Of a stretch of DNA of 64,000 nt, positions 48,415 to 64,000 are shown one piece after another. Positions within the stretch are counted from its first letter, which is position 1; each line of letters opens with the position of its first letter. This stretch comes from Adiantum capillus-veneris (lineage: Eukaryota > Streptophyta > Polypodiopsida > Polypodiales > Pteridaceae). The position numbers and the translations under genes are program-made. The notes beneath the pieces were generated by a model. That model had not been told where the DNA came from. It did not search any database and saw nothing but the letters and a program-made list of their open reading frames with translations. The stretch is taken from positions 24,413,946 through 24,477,945 of the forward strand of contig CM043969.1 of NCBI GenBank assembly GCA_014529385.2, in the 5' to 3' direction.

Positions 48415-51400
48415 ATACACTATGTAATTGTTGACACCTCAAGGCACATGCTGTGCTTGAGGGCAATCATATTCTTTTCAAGATAACATAATTTTTCCAC
48501 TCACAATTGTGAGTATGGGAAAAAGAAGAAGAAGATGAAAACCATTGTACATAGGGAAGGAAATGACAATTTCAATGTGTTCTCACAATTGTCGACATAT
48601 ACCTTGGGCCTCAGGTAGTCCTGTATCACGCTTCTAGGAGACTCCTAGGCGTAAAGGTCAAATTGGTAGGGCAAGCATTAACCATTATAAATGTGTACAG
48701 CCCCTGCAATTGCAAAGAGTGATAAACTTTGGGTGGTCAATCTTAGACACTCCCGTATTGAGGATGATTGGTGCCTCATGGGGGATTTTAATATGGTGTA
48801 GGCTAGGAAAGAAAAGACAGACCCATCTAGCTTCTTGACGGGATTGGAAAAAGCTAAATGGGAAGGCATGTGTGAGAAATAGGCAATGGTGAACCTCTGG
48901 TCTTGAGGTATGTGGAGTAACTCGCCGCGCTTTACATACACCAACCTTCAGTAAGGAAAAACGAAGAATCTATTCACGAAAAATCACCTCTTCAAGGAAC
49001 CACGTTTTAGAAGCTTCGCTGCATTGCACTTGACAAGCTCGAAAAAGATGTGAAGGAAAATAATCCAAGAGCTTGGGACATTCTTGCTACTTATATCTAG
49101 ACAACAATTCAAAAAACACGGCCAAGGATAAAGAAGGCCCATGAATACAAGCATCAAAGGCCAAAAGAAGAAATGGCAGCACTAACTAACAAAAGACAAG
49201 CAATGATTGCCACATAGATAGAGCATAAGAGATGGCTTAAAGTAAAAGCAGATCTTGATGAGTGATCAACAAATCGAATAACCGAGGAAGGCAAGATGAT
49301 TTTTTAGGGAGATTATTATTATTATTATTCCTCAAAATGAGCTTTTCAATCGAGTGCACTTCTACAAAACTCTAAAAACTAAAAATAGATGGGGTACCAT
49401 CACAACAATCATAACCGACATAGAGAACATGAAGAACAAGACCATAAGTAATGGCCAAATTGATGCTACATCACTTGAGAAGTATCATAGGACAACCAAA
49501 TGCTGATTCCAAAGAGGTCAAAGAAGTGAGAACATCACTACTCAATATTGTCATGAGAGCTATAACACTGACAAAAACGAACTTCCTAGAACGAACAATC
49601 ATCGAAAATAAATGCTTGCTTGCCCTACAATCCTTCGGAAAGGAGAAGTCACTATGATGGAATGGAATGACAACAGAGTTCTTCAAGGAGTTTAAGGTGA
49701 CCACTTTCTAACAACATGGATTTATTAAAGGAAAGTCAACATATGACAATATTCTTGTAGGAATGGTTGACATAGAATATTCAAACTTCACCAAACAAGA
49801 TTATATCCTGCTCTAGCTCGACCTTGAAAAAGCCTATGGTCATGTCTCCTCGTCGTACATAGAATAAGTCATGAAGGCTCTAGGCTTTGGCCCCCGTATG
49901 TGTTAGTAGATGATACACACCCTAGGGGTAGGTAACCCTTAAAAAATCCTTTTTAAAAACCACTTTGTGGGAGCCTATGAAGCCAAAAGATCAGTCAAGC
50001 AAGGCCACCCTCTGGCTCCTTTGATCTTTGTTGTTTGCTCTAATCCCTTGGCTACCATGCTCTAGAAAAGCACTGAGAAAGGGGACAATTAAGGCCTATC
50101 TCTCCCCGTCGACAAACAACCCCTACCTTGAGATTGTTCAAATGTTTGCCATAGCTCGAGTCTCTAAATGCAACATTGAGAATTCAAGGAGATGATCTCT
50201 CTCTTAGAGGATTGATACATTCGTCCAAACTAATTCGACGAGGGAAATTGTCTCTAAAGGAACGTTATTCCACCCTGGGGCCCCACTAGGGGTAGGAGTA
50301 TTTGACAAAAAAAGATTCAGTGGGTCATGAACAAAATAAGGAACAAGATGAAATGGTGGGAGTATGTGCTTCTTCCCTTTTATAGTAGAGCGAAGGTAGT
50401 CAATTCGTTTATGCTCTGGTACTTGTCCTTCTTCTCCCCAATCGGTAAGATTATCAAAACTAGAAAGGGTTCCTAAAACTTGCGAAATGTTTCTTTTGAA
50501 AAAACAATTCCAAAGATACCACTGCGATAGTAGGGAAATTGGGTTGCTAGACCCAAGGAGAAGGGAAAAATTGCGATACTCAACCCAACGACTCACGTGG
50601 AGGCCCAATGTGCCAAATTTATGGTGGCAATAGTGAACCAAGTTTAGGCTTGGGACTTTATGCCATGAGATATGATAGATGAGGCAAAGCTCTTCTCCCT
50701 AGGGTGCCCATGGAAAGAGATATGAGTTCACGACAAGTTGTTGGCACCACTTTGGGCAAACGTAAAGCTCAGCAACAACATGGGTGAGCTAGTGCATAAG
50801 AGTGCCAAAGCATCAGAAGCATTGAATGGGGGGAGACGACCAGATATCTCAAGAACTACACTTCCCTAGCTCACTAAGATTGGAAGTGATTCACTTATGC
50901 CCTTCTAGAGAGAAATATCTAGAAAAATCAACAATAAAGAATTAATTCATCTAACTCAATTCTTGGATAGAAGAAACCTAAATTAAAAAGAAGCAGACAA
51001 GCTGGCTACCCAGTACGACCTCAACAAGGATGAAAGTCTACTAGTCAACATAGTGGTTAAAGGTTTGAGGAATGTTCCGGCACCTATTTGTGAGAGAATT
51101 TGATTAGAAATCTCACAATGGCCCAAAAATAGGATTTTTTCTTTACTAAAACAAGGAGAATTTACTTCAAGCTTAGCTACAAAGTAGATTGGTTCTTGCT
51201 ACTTAACAAAAACAGTGGAGACTATTGTGGTCGGAGGCAAAGTGGGTGGTAGTTGTAGGGAACACCTGGGATCCTCAATGACCTAGCATAATGGAGTTTT
51301 TTTTAATCTAGAAGGTCCTATGGGGGGAGTTAACCACAGGGATCAAAGAAAAAGCGAAAGAGATACGCACACTTGTGCTTGGGATGCAAAGAGGCAATCA

Positions 51401-51660
51401 AGTACCCCCTCCATCTATGCAAATACTTTCCGATCATGTGAGGTCTTGCAAGAAAAATCTACAAATGAGTGCAGAAAACTTGGAAGATCGGCTTTTACAA
51501 AAATGATTTGAGTCTAGGAGGAGAGATTTTCAATAACCAAGCCACTCTAGTTTGCACATAGGTTATCCGCCTTTGCTATCTCAAACAAACTCGAGAATCA
51601 AAAGACCTTTGAATATTCAAAGGAAACCCTATGACAACATTTCACAGGTTTTTTGTAGAT
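48415..51660 (+). mobile_element. Degraded LINE with endonuclease, RT and zf-RVT remnants
   Basis: In many broken frames: endonuclease pieces (ALTIINVYSPCN near 48676; WCLMGDFNMV near 48772), RT motifs near 49715-50060 (QHGFIKGKSTYDNILVGM, LDLEKAYGHV, ALGFGPRMC, KRSVKQGHPLAPLIFVVCSNPL), later RT/connection remnants on the sense strand to 50650, and a zf-RVT piece at about 51290-51600. Numerous stops and frameshifts; long dead. The LINE fragment left of element C has the same orientation, but it carries the C-terminus, so the two may be separate copies lying head to tail. Confidence 0.8.
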
Positions 51661-54971
<3,311 letters not shown>

Positions 54972-55169
54972 CAGTCGTTGGCAATCGTGGTCTTGTCGTT
55001 GCGCTCTACGCGCGGCGCTTCAGCTCTGCGCAGGCGGAGAGGGGCGGTGTTGGGTGAGTTTTGGCGATGACAGATGGCGGCCAGTTATGGCGGGCGGTGG
55101 CTATATGCCTGCTGATGTGGCAGCTTGCAAGAGATTGGTCCCACGCTTGAAAGGGCCCCAATCTTTTTG

Positions 55170-55170
<1 letters not shown>

Positions 55171-55240
<70 letters not shown>
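55171..55240 (+). repeat. Poly-C run followed by (CA)n
   Basis: About 37 C, then about 16 CA units. Confidence 0.97.
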
Positions 55241-55245
<5 letters not shown>

Positions 55246-55760
55246 CACTAGCGACCTCACTAGTGCTCAGGGCTGGGGAAGGGTTATATGTGTGTGTAGC
55301 TGTTTTACCTTAGATAATAAGACATAATTGAACTTTTACATTCAAAAGAAAGCTGGATTTAGAAAAACAAAAAGATAAGTACATAAACAACTCAGTATTA
55401 GAATCACTTTTGCACAATGTTTGTAAGAATGAGGTCCCATTCCAGTATACAGATAGTAGATGAACTTCCCGAATAATAAGTGAGTGTGCAATCCAGTGGT
55501 GTAGGTCAGCTTGCCAAAGTCAAAAAACCTTCCTAGATAAGATAAAGTCCTTACCTGCATCCATCCAAACAAGACAACAGATTTGTTAGCCTTGGATGTG
55601 TCTTACAGGTATCAATGGACTATATCAGTTGTTATCCATGTCCGTCTTACAAACATTTTTAAACCTTTACAAGCTTAGTCCAAAGTTAAAAAGATGTTAT
55701 CTCAAATTTTAAAGCAGGAAACCCGAGTTTTTAGTACGAGGACTAGTACATTGATTAGAA

Positions 55761-55878
55761 AGCCATTATACCTTCCAAGTATCTGCGGCCCTTGCTTCAC
55801 AGATGGCGATCTCCTCACTCATGGTGACCCGCTCATGACACAGGACTGGCAGTCTCTCCTCTTTCCCCTATTTAATGA
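55761..55878 (+). other. Possible unidentified exon
   Basis: An open stretch encoding KPLYLPSICGPCFTDGDLLT and onwards to LLFPLFNE reads like folded protein. It is preceded by a possible AG acceptor (GATTAG) and followed by a possible donor (GAG|GTGAGG). I do not recognise the protein, and no neighbouring exon was found. Confidence 0.25.
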
Positions 55879-56320
55879 GGTGAGGGTGCATCTATGTCCC
55901 TCACTTAGCTCTGGTTGTTTTGCTTTGGTTAACTTAAATTCATACTGCGTGCTTCTACATGGAAATATGGAGCTCACTACACAAGTCTCTCAGGTTTTTT
56001 TACCTTTCCCATGCATACTTCCTTACTGTTCTTTGCTTTTTGATAACATTGTCTATTAAACAACACCTGGTTCAGGCCGTTACAGCAAGGTAAGTATAAT
56101 TGATGTTGGATGTTGGCATGATAATGGTATAAACATTGCTTTAAACCTTTCCTCTAGGTATCGAATGCCTGGTATTACTGAGGTATGGCGATTTGTTTTT
56201 TTAGTAAAGGCTTAAACTGTTGATGTCGTAGAAAACAAGTTTTTTTCTTAAAACATCTTACAGTAAAACTTTGGCCTTCTATGGCCGCTGTGTGTAGCAT
56301 GACATGGACTCTGATCGAAC

Positions 56321-56607
56321 AATGGTTTATGGATTTTTGATTACCAAAAGCCTTGGGGACTTTTTGATACTGTCACCTCTGCATTATGATGCCGTCTATA
56401 GACTTTATATAGCATTGGATTATTGGTAAATGCGTCTTGTCAGACTGCGGTTAAAAAAAGGGGGGGACCGTTTTTTGGTTTTTGAGCACCAAAAGCCTTG
56501 GGGATTATTTGATATTGTTGCCCCTGCATAATAATGTCGTATATAGACTTTGTATAGCATTGGACTATTGGTAATACGTCTTGTCAAACTGGTTAAAAAG
56601 GTGGGTG
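56321..56607 (+). repeat. Tandem duplication, period about 145 bp
   Basis: ACCAAAAGCCTTGGGGA occurs at 56343 and 56488. The surrounding units (56321-56463 and 56467-56607) share GACTTT(A/G)TATAGCATTGGA, TATTGGTAA and CGTCTTGTCA in order, with scattered substitutions. Confidence 0.85.
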
Positions 56608-57305
56608 TGGGATCTCTTAGCACATCATTTCATCCTTTGTTCACGGCTATGATGGCAAACTACTTGGGCATATTGATGTTCTTATTGTAGCCTTGAGTAT
56701 TAAGGTAGTATTTTTTCCAAAAAACATGCATGGTTTGGCTCTCTAAAAGGGCTCCCTATGACTTGGTTGGATAACAAGAAGATAAAGGGTTGAAGTGGTA
56801 TGATTCAAAAGTCATACATAGACATCTGACCTAAATAAACTAACATTGTTACTGTGACTTTTTAAGGATGGATCCTAAACCAGCGCCTACACGACAATAA
56901 TAAACAGCATGCCCGTTTTACCCAAGACAAGGGGTATAGTAACTTTTAAAGATGTGCTAAGTCCCATGATGAAGACCCAATCGAGTGTATTTTAGGGAGT
57001 GTGTGTCCGAAAGGCCAGACAGACTTAGTAACACAATGTAGCCCGAGGTAAAGATACGATGCAACACACAAGTCCTTACAAGGGGCCATGCCATATGGTG
57101 GAGGTATTAGGCGGTAAAAATCCAGTAGAATCCCAAGAGAGTAAACTCGGGTTTGTTTAATAGGCCGGTGTATAAAATGTGTGTGTGTGTGTGATAATCA
57201 TCCTGGGTAGAAAACAACCCAACCCTGCTGTGTCCCTTAAGATGGGTCCCGTCCCATGGTGTGGACTTTTTGTTGTGAGGTAAAAAAATAATAAGCTAGA
57301 AGTAC

Positions 57306-57473
<168 letters not shown>

Positions 57474-58603
57474 AAAGGCTTCAAAGGGGCGCTTCACATG
57501 CCAGTGGGGGATCACATACAGTAGAATAGGAGGGCTTTCATGCAAAGGTTACTAAAATAATGATGCCACTTGGGGGCAATGCACAAAAATACTAAAGGAG
57601 GTTTCAGTTGCCGGCAAGAAGGAGATGACAATTTTTTTCTTTTTTAAAAACAAGAGGGGTAATCCTCTATAAAGGGGAGTTCTCACAAGGGTAAAAGGCT
57701 TTTGTCTTTTTGGAAGTTTTTGGAGGTTATTGAGAGGGATTTTGGGAAACAGGCTGCGGAGAGAGCCAATTGTTGTTCTGGAGAGCAGTTGGAGAGTATA
57801 AAGGAAGTTCGGGAAGAGCATCAGGAGCACAAAAGAACTGGATTGCAGTGCAACTTGAGGAAATTTTCTAATTCGAGGTTTGTAATTCGAAAGCCATACC
57901 AAAGCGGGTGTATGCAATGGGATTGTAAAAGAGCAATAAAAAATCTTAAGCTGTATCACCTGCCACTTGAGAGAATCTCTTGACTCTTGAATCTATGTTT
58001 CTTATTGTCGTATCAATTAATAATGTTCTTATTTGCAGTCTTCTCTCTTAACCTCTCTTTAATCATCAATTTTATGTGTATTAAACCTTATTTAAGTCTG
58101 TCCGCGCTCGTTTATCCTAGCGGAAAGCTCGTCAATAAAAAAAAACATTCATTGATCAAAAAGCTTGTTGATTGAAAAATAGACACATAGAGAAATCAAC
58201 CACATACAATCATAGACGCTTAAAGCTGCTTGCCGAGAGGATTGCTCCAAAAAATCCGTCGGAGCCGTATGTGTTGGATGTGTATCATCGAAGGAGGCAA
58301 TCAAGTCCATGTCAAGGAGGCTACATTGAATACGAGCCTCTCCAAATGTGTAGTAGAGAAGAGCCAATGCTGCTCTCTCTTGATCCATCTCTTGCTATCT
58401 CAAGGCCGGGATATCGAACAACAAAGAAAAACATCACACAAAAACCACTCCAATGAGTGTGGGAGGAGAGTTGATGGTGAGGCTATATCGGACAAAGGAA
58501 AACCGATGGCAAGGCTATGCCGGAGGAGATCCAAAAGATATCTCTCACACTCTCACCAAGTGGGGAGCCGCTAATGTCGAGAGCCGAGACGAGAGCCAAT
58601 GCT

Positions 58604-58614
<11 letters not shown>

Positions 58615-58660
<46 letters not shown>
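58615..58660 (+). repeat. Compound (CT)n(TA)n microsatellite
   Basis: About 10 CT units then about 13 TA units. The phrase GAGCCAATGCTG(C/T)TCTCTCT occurs at about 58359 and again at 58593 just before the CT run. Confidence 0.95.
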
Positions 58661-59229
58661 CAGTTTCAAGAGGTTGTCACGGGGAGAGGATGCCGAGGGG
58701 ATGCCAACAAAGAGCCCAAGTTCTCTCTCTCCTTCCCTCTCTAAAATCTGCTGAAATCAGCCATGAGCTTTTCGACCTTGCCCTTGTTGGGCATATCTTG
58801 TAATTAATGCGTTCCACAAGACCACGTCTCGGATGGAAAGCTCCTCAAGCACCTTGTGTGCTCAAATCAGCCCCTACAACCCTTGTGATTTCTCTTGTGC
58901 GACCTCCGACTCGAGCTCAAAGTATCTTCACCCAAAATCTTCTTCCATATTTTCTTACATTGACAGGTGTCGGTAGCAAATGACCCATTAAAGAAACTAC
59001 GAGGCATACCACAAACAGATTCTAAGTCTTGACCTTAGTAGTTTGTTGCATGAGGCTACTAAATGAGAATTGACTAATATTAATCTCAACCTCAGGATTC
59101 TTGATCCTTGCCAGTATCATGCTGAATAGCTTTTCAAAAACAAAGATCGGGTTGTTCTTGAGGCTAGTGGCTTCAGCAATGAATTTGTATGATGGCATGC
59201 ATTCCGGTGCAACTATGTGCCAACTACAC

Positions 59230-60557
59230 TTAATCAACACCATCATCAAACACATCGTCCGATGCATACATAGCATTGTCTTTTGGAGGTTGATCTGAAC
59301 CGAAACCTTCAAGAATAATCTGTCCTTTTGGCTTCTTGAACAACTTAATTCGTTTCCCTGTAATAGGCACCTTAAGCAGAGTGCCATCAAGCTCACTTAA
59401 TTTATATGCTGCATTAGCATAAACCTGAAGCACGACATATGGTCCGAACAATCGTTTAACGATCTTCCGCATAGCAGTATACTGGTTCTCCAAGCTACTA
59501 CCATAAACAAGTACCCAATCCCCATCTTTCATAGCATGAAGTCGTAGTTTATGCTTTCCATCAGATGTTTCTTTAATCCTCAACCTTGGCTCCTTTAGCT
59601 TTACTTTAGCCTGCTCGATATCTTCTTCACACCTCTGTGCACAACAAGAAAAACTTTTGCAGACCTACCTTCTCGCCATGGCATTATGGTCCAAGACATA
59701 ACCGCTTTCACTGTAGGCATAATGGGTTTTTTTCCATGCATCAACTCAAATGGAATAAAACCTGCAACAAAACTGTGTGTAGTGCGATCAGCCCATAAAG
59801 CAAATGGTAAGAGCTTAGGCAAATCACCAATATGCCCTTGGCATGCCTTTGCTAAAGCTTTAACAATAAGCGAATGCCCTCTTTCACTTTTCCCATTCCC
59901 CTTTGGATTGTATGCTGTAGTGAGAGCTAGTTTAATGCCCAACTGAGAAAAGAAATCACGAGCTTCATCTGTATCTAGCTCTCCTCTATCAACAATAATT
60001 TTTCCAACACAACCATACCTAAAAATAACATCTTCAAGCAAGAACTTGCATATTGATTTGGTAGCTTTGGTACGCAAGGCTCTCCCTTCAACCTGGTTAG
60101 TAAGATCTTCTTTGGCAAGAATATCTCATTTTCCAAACACCTATTGGCATTCTAATCGGGTTCACCGGCCACTTGTAGTGCATAGCCAGTGGATAGGTGG
60201 GATGCAATTGATCTCGATGTCGCACATTAGAATACTGTTGGCATACTAAGCATGTCTCCACAAATTGAGCCACATCCTTATACATACCTTTCCACCAGTA
60301 TCAGTCTTTGATCTTTACAAAGTTCTCCCATACTTCTCTGTGTCCAGCCCACAAGCTTTCATGAAACTCTTTCATAACCTATTGTTGAGTCTTTTGTCAC
60401 AAACAACCCCCTGCGGTACTCCTCCTAAACAATTTGGCTGCTTCCATAGATAACCATCCTTCAAAAAATAAATGTAGGCCTTCTTCTTGATCCTTTTATA
60501 ATCTTGGTTAGTCCATCCTTCTTGCCTGGCTAGAGTGCTTAGGTAGCGGCCAATCAA
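59230..60557 (-). pseudogene. Integrase
   Basis: An H2C2-type zinc region (DVAQFVETCLVCQQYSNVRH, about 60275-60220), a core with KIIVDRGELD, LALTTAYNPKGNGKSERGH and ALWADRTTHS (about 60000-59760), and a C-terminal domain with DGDWVLVY, FGPYVVLQVYANAAYKLSEL and VPITGKRIKLF (about 59510-59330). One stop/frameshift near 59600 and others upstream. Confidence 0.82.
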
Positions 60558-60652
60558 AAGCCACTCTCCTTTGTAGAACTCTTCAGAAAATACTTAAAAA
60601 ACATGAGCAATATTACCCCAATTTTCATGTAGATAAGAAGATGTATAGAACT

Positions 60653-61389
60653 TCAAGCCAACATCATCACTCGTGGTAAGCATCTCTTCTTCATCTTCAA
60701 ACCTAGCCCTTGTAACATATCTGCAACAACAGGATTATCTCTACATGCAGTATGACAAAATTTATGGTTAAGAGACTTAATATAGGCTATCCATTTTAGC
60801 ATGGCAATATGCGGTGTAGAGAAGTTTGCAATCATCCCTATCAATGGGAAGCAATTTGTCTCTACCACAATTGAAGCTCCAATAACATATTCCTTATCAG
60901 ACCTTAGAGTAGTAGCAACACCCCAAAGCTCTCTCTTAACCTATGGGTAGCCTCACTGATGAGCATTGAGAACCTTTGCTCCAAATCTAACTGCGTACCT
61001 ATATCCTCCATCATCATCTTGACCTATAGCCCAATACCTACCGGGCTAGTGTCAATTGTTAAAATTAATGGCCCTCCACATTTGTAGTCAACTTTCCTCA
61101 AGGTCGAAGCCTCACGAAGCATCTTCTTTAGTTTCCAGATAGCCTTTGTCTGAATTTCATCCCAAACAAACCTTTTCCCTTTCCTCGGCAATTGATAAAG
61201 CACCTCTGCAACATGAGCAAAATGTGGCAACCAAATAAGGTAGAATACACTTGCACCCAGAAACCAGCAAACTTTAGTAACTGAAGAGGATGTTTCTTTC
61301 ATATTTTGGATAGCTTCAACTTTAGTAGTACTTGACCTTCTACCCTCTGGGTTGCACATATGCCCACAATTAAACTTCTTTAGCACCAA
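60653..61389 (-). pseudogene. RT connection and RNase H
   Basis: VCWFLGASVFYLIWLPHFAH, GKRFVWDEIQTKAIWKLKKM and PLILTIDTSPVGIGL (first RNase H Asp), continued in broken frame to IAMLKWIAYIKSLNHKF near 60780. Confidence 0.78.
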
Positions 61390-61489
61390 AAGTTGATTTT
61401 TGCCCTGAAAATGTTAAATTAACTTCTTCAAGCCTAGATAAAATAGCATCAGAATCAACAATATGTTGAGCAACAAACTTCCATCACCC

Positions 61490-62226
61490 CCTGATCTTTT
61501 ACCTCATGTTTGGAACCTTCTTCACATCCTTTAATTGGTAGATCATCAATGAAAGCAATAGTCATGTGAGGGATAAAGTCTCTTAATACCTTATTCATGC
61601 CATTCATCATATGAGCTATTGAATTAGTTGCACCCTATGGCAGAGTGCACGTCCTTACCAAACCAAGAGGAGTGCACATCATAGTAAGATCCCTGCTCTC
61701 CAAAGGTAATTAAAATTGATCATATCCAGAGGAAAGATCACCCATAGAGTAAATAGACTATCTGCAAAGGCTTCAACAAATTCATCCACAATTGGACCAG
61801 TACCCACATTGCGGATTGTTACCTTGTTGACCGGTTGCATGTCTTGTATGAACCTCAAAGTACCATTTTTCTTTGGAACAGTAAACCACCAATTGGTGTA
61901 TGGTGCACATGATGGCTCCAAAATACCCATTTGTATTTCTCATTGAGAAAACCAATAAGTTTTTGCAAGTGAGCTTTAGGAATTGGAATAGGATGTAAGC
62001 TTCATGGCATGTGAGGACCAATGAATATAATCATAGGTGAAACAACACTCGGATCCACACACCCAATGTCACTTGTCTCAAAATCAAAATATTTACCACG
62101 TTTTTTGAGTATACCTTGAAAGCATTTGATCTCCTCTTCATTAAGAAAATTATTCTCTCCAATATTCATTTGTTGCAATGTCTCCTTAGTGAATTTATGC
62201 CCAATGTTCTTTGGATTCCTGAGCAT
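61490..62226 (-). pseudogene. Reverse transcriptase
   Basis: Fragments in order: GILEPSCAPYTNWWFTVPKK and KNGTLRFIQDMQPVNKVTIR (fingers), then after frameshifts a catalytic FIDDLPIKG near 61550-61525 (the YxDD-type motif with Ile). Confidence 0.8.
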
Positions 62227-62711
62227 AGGATGTCAAGAAGCTTCCTTAATAACCCCATCACTTCCTTCCGGTAAAGGTGTAGCCACTGGTCTCACTTTCT
62301 TTGCAACCGTCTTATACTTGGTCTCTACTTGAGCTTCAACTGCTTTACCCAAATCATCCTCAATATGCATAAGTGCCTTGTATATGTCAAGCTCTTCATA
62401 CATGTCTATTAAGTGCACTTTAACAACTTCAGTTTCACCTTATAACCTATATTTCGTGATCTCCTCAAGCTCTGACATAGTATCTACATAAGATACCTCT
62501 TCAAAGATTCTTGAAATCACATCATCTGGTTCCAGCACATCACATCCTTGTAATTCACTTCGAATACTTGAAAAATATTGTTTTTACCACTTAGGTAAAT
62601 CATTAAATTTCGTATAAGATACTGAAGCCTCAGATGTCAACCCCAAAAATCTTGAATAGAAAGTTTCTCTTTGTGAGAATTTCTCCTCACTTGTACCCCC
62701 GTAGTCCCGCT

Positions 62712-63200
62712 TTATAGTGGCACTCCGAGAAAATTATGTGCAAACTTGTGTTCTTTAAACTCCTTGCATATCTTTGGCAATGGATGATCACGTAAACTGT
62801 CTTTGTTCTTGGCATGGTCAACACATACAGTCAAGACATGAACCGCTTTCTTACCATCTTGGCTCCAAACCGTGGCATAGGTCAAGCCATCATCTAGCAC
62901 CTTGGTTTCCATTTGTACGGCTGTAATGTAGGGATGTCCCAAAATCGGTGGGTAGGAGAAATGCTCCTGTATAAAGAAGTTTTGCTCATCACATACATCC
63001 CCAATAGTTACCTTGACATTTGCACATGCACCATAAAAATCTCTTGGAAGCATATTGGCAGCTTGTATCCACCAACCGTGGTCCACATCAATAGACCACT
63101 TCCCCTTCTGGTGCAAGCTCTTTGCCATAAGATTGATTTATGAACCATGGTCTATAAGTGCTAAGACTGGCTCCTCAATGTCGCCAAGCTTTACCTGGCT
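62712..63200 (-). pseudogene. Aspartic protease with D-H-G-S active site
   Basis: The core EEPVLALIDHGS near 63180-63150 has D-H-G-S instead of D-S/T-G-S and is followed by a stop, then INLMAKSLHQKGKW. Downstream PPILGHPYITAVQMETKVLD corresponds to the I-L-G end motif of retropepsins. Confidence 0.7.
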
Positions 63201-64000
63201 CCTTCTCACTTGGTATCTGTCGCTTCCTCTTGATAATATCGATGATCTCCTCATGGAACTCATGCTTGGAAATTACCAGAATATCACCCAATGTGAGCTC
63301 CACTTTACTATTTAGGATGCACTCTTCAAAAACCTTCTTTAGATTTGTAGCCAATTCAATATTAGATTGAAGTTTATACAAGGGTCCCATGGACTTACCT
63401 TGCTTTTTGTCCTTTGGGGCCTCCTCCATAACCACTTCAAGAGCGGACTTAGGAGCTGGTCCCTCCTCTTTCTTCCTGTTGGATCTCATTGCCTTTTGAA
63501 TGTCCCCACAACTTCTTTATCCCTTTTCCACTTCTCTTCCACCATAGCCTCATTAGCTTGAGACTTAGAAATAAATGCATATACTGAGAGAGAATCCACT
63601 GGATTTGTTCACACTGTGGTTTCTTGAATAGAATCCCCTACTTGTTGTAGTTTCCCATAAGGTACCTTACCTGCTTCTGCTCTCTTCAAAGCATAAGGCC
63701 AGAATTGGCCCATTTCACTTGCACCATTATCATCTCCCTTCCCGTAAACATGTAGCCCATACATAGCTGCTTCCACAGCAACATTATGTTGTATTTTCTC
63801 TACTAGCTTTTTCATGCCGCCTCTATCAGAGTTCAAGCGGAGCATTTCACCTATTGCCCTAAGGTGAATCTTTTTGTCTTTCCAGAAAACCACATTCCTT
63901 TTGTAAGCTACATCAAAGTCATCACACTCCTTAACATACCTGTGATCTTCACTATAGCACCACATGCATCGATCCCAATTTTTGCATGGAGGTTGCTTCT
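63175..64000 (-). pseudogene. Gag C-terminal part with CCHC knuckle
   Basis: CMWCYSEDHRYVKEC (CX2CX4HX5C, about 63970-63926), then a Lys/Arg-rich spacer and a conserved-looking segment ELATNLKKVFEECILNSKVE and LGDILVISKHEFHEEIIDII up to the protease. Stops near 63605 and 63490. Confidence 0.7.

Larger units (their letters stand above)
59022..64000 (-). mobile_element. Ty3/gypsy retrotransposon, decayed; continues past the window edge
   Basis: From right to left on the minus strand: gag knuckle, spacer, protease, RT, RNase H, integrase. The protease-RT-RNase H-integrase order is that of Ty3/gypsy. Frames are interrupted throughout. No LTR was identified on the left side, so the 3' boundary is unknown. 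Confidence 0.85.

Overview
This is nuclear DNA of a land plant with a large, repeat-rich genome. The window holds one clear host gene, a plant-type squalene epoxidase (squalene monooxygenase) on the + strand. Its seven visible exons run from 4701 to 33645 and are all in frame with GT-AG splice sites. Long (AG)n arrays and Ty1, Ty3, LINE, hAT and SINE families fill most of the rest. The general look suggests a seed-free plant such as a fern, or another large-genome lineage, but nothing here fixes the species.

Layout. 1-3057: minus-strand Ty3/gypsy-type element with gag and protease only. 3113-4227: 5'-truncated LINE between (AG)n tracts. 4701-5665: three squalene epoxidase exons. 5666-32353: one 26.7-kb intron holding a nested stack. 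From the left the stack has a LINE 3' fragment, LTR fragments, a solo LTR (9315-10214) and a Ty1/copia relic. The copia relic is split by an intact-looking hAT transposon (11625-15310) and by a Ty3/gypsy element (5' LTR at 20392). That gypsy element is itself interrupted by a non-autonomous LTR element (A, 16029-20388). Then come a second copy of the same family (B, 23228-27491), a LINE, tRNA-derived SINE copies and two more LINE pieces. 32354-33645: the last four epoxidase exons.

Downstream, 33646-36270 has no recognised gene apart from an inverted-repeat (MITE-like) element. A degraded LINE sits on both sides of an 11.35-kb LTR element (C, 37059-48409). Element C has 956-bp LTRs, a GGCTC target duplication and a tRNA-Asp-type primer site. 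It carries gag and protease but no reverse transcriptase. It also holds a piece of a host DEAD-box RNA helicase and, in its leader, an array of near-identical 24-bp palindromes. 51660-59000 is mostly unassigned with long microsatellites. 59022-64000 is a decayed minus-strand Ty3/gypsy polyprotein with gag, protease, RT, RNase H and integrase.

The most notable points are LINE copies bounded by (AG)n arrays, a two-copy LTR family (A/B) with unrecognised His/Asp-repeat proteins, the palindrome array and captured helicase of element C, and an epoxidase gene that keeps an open frame and normal splice sites across a 26.7-kb intron.
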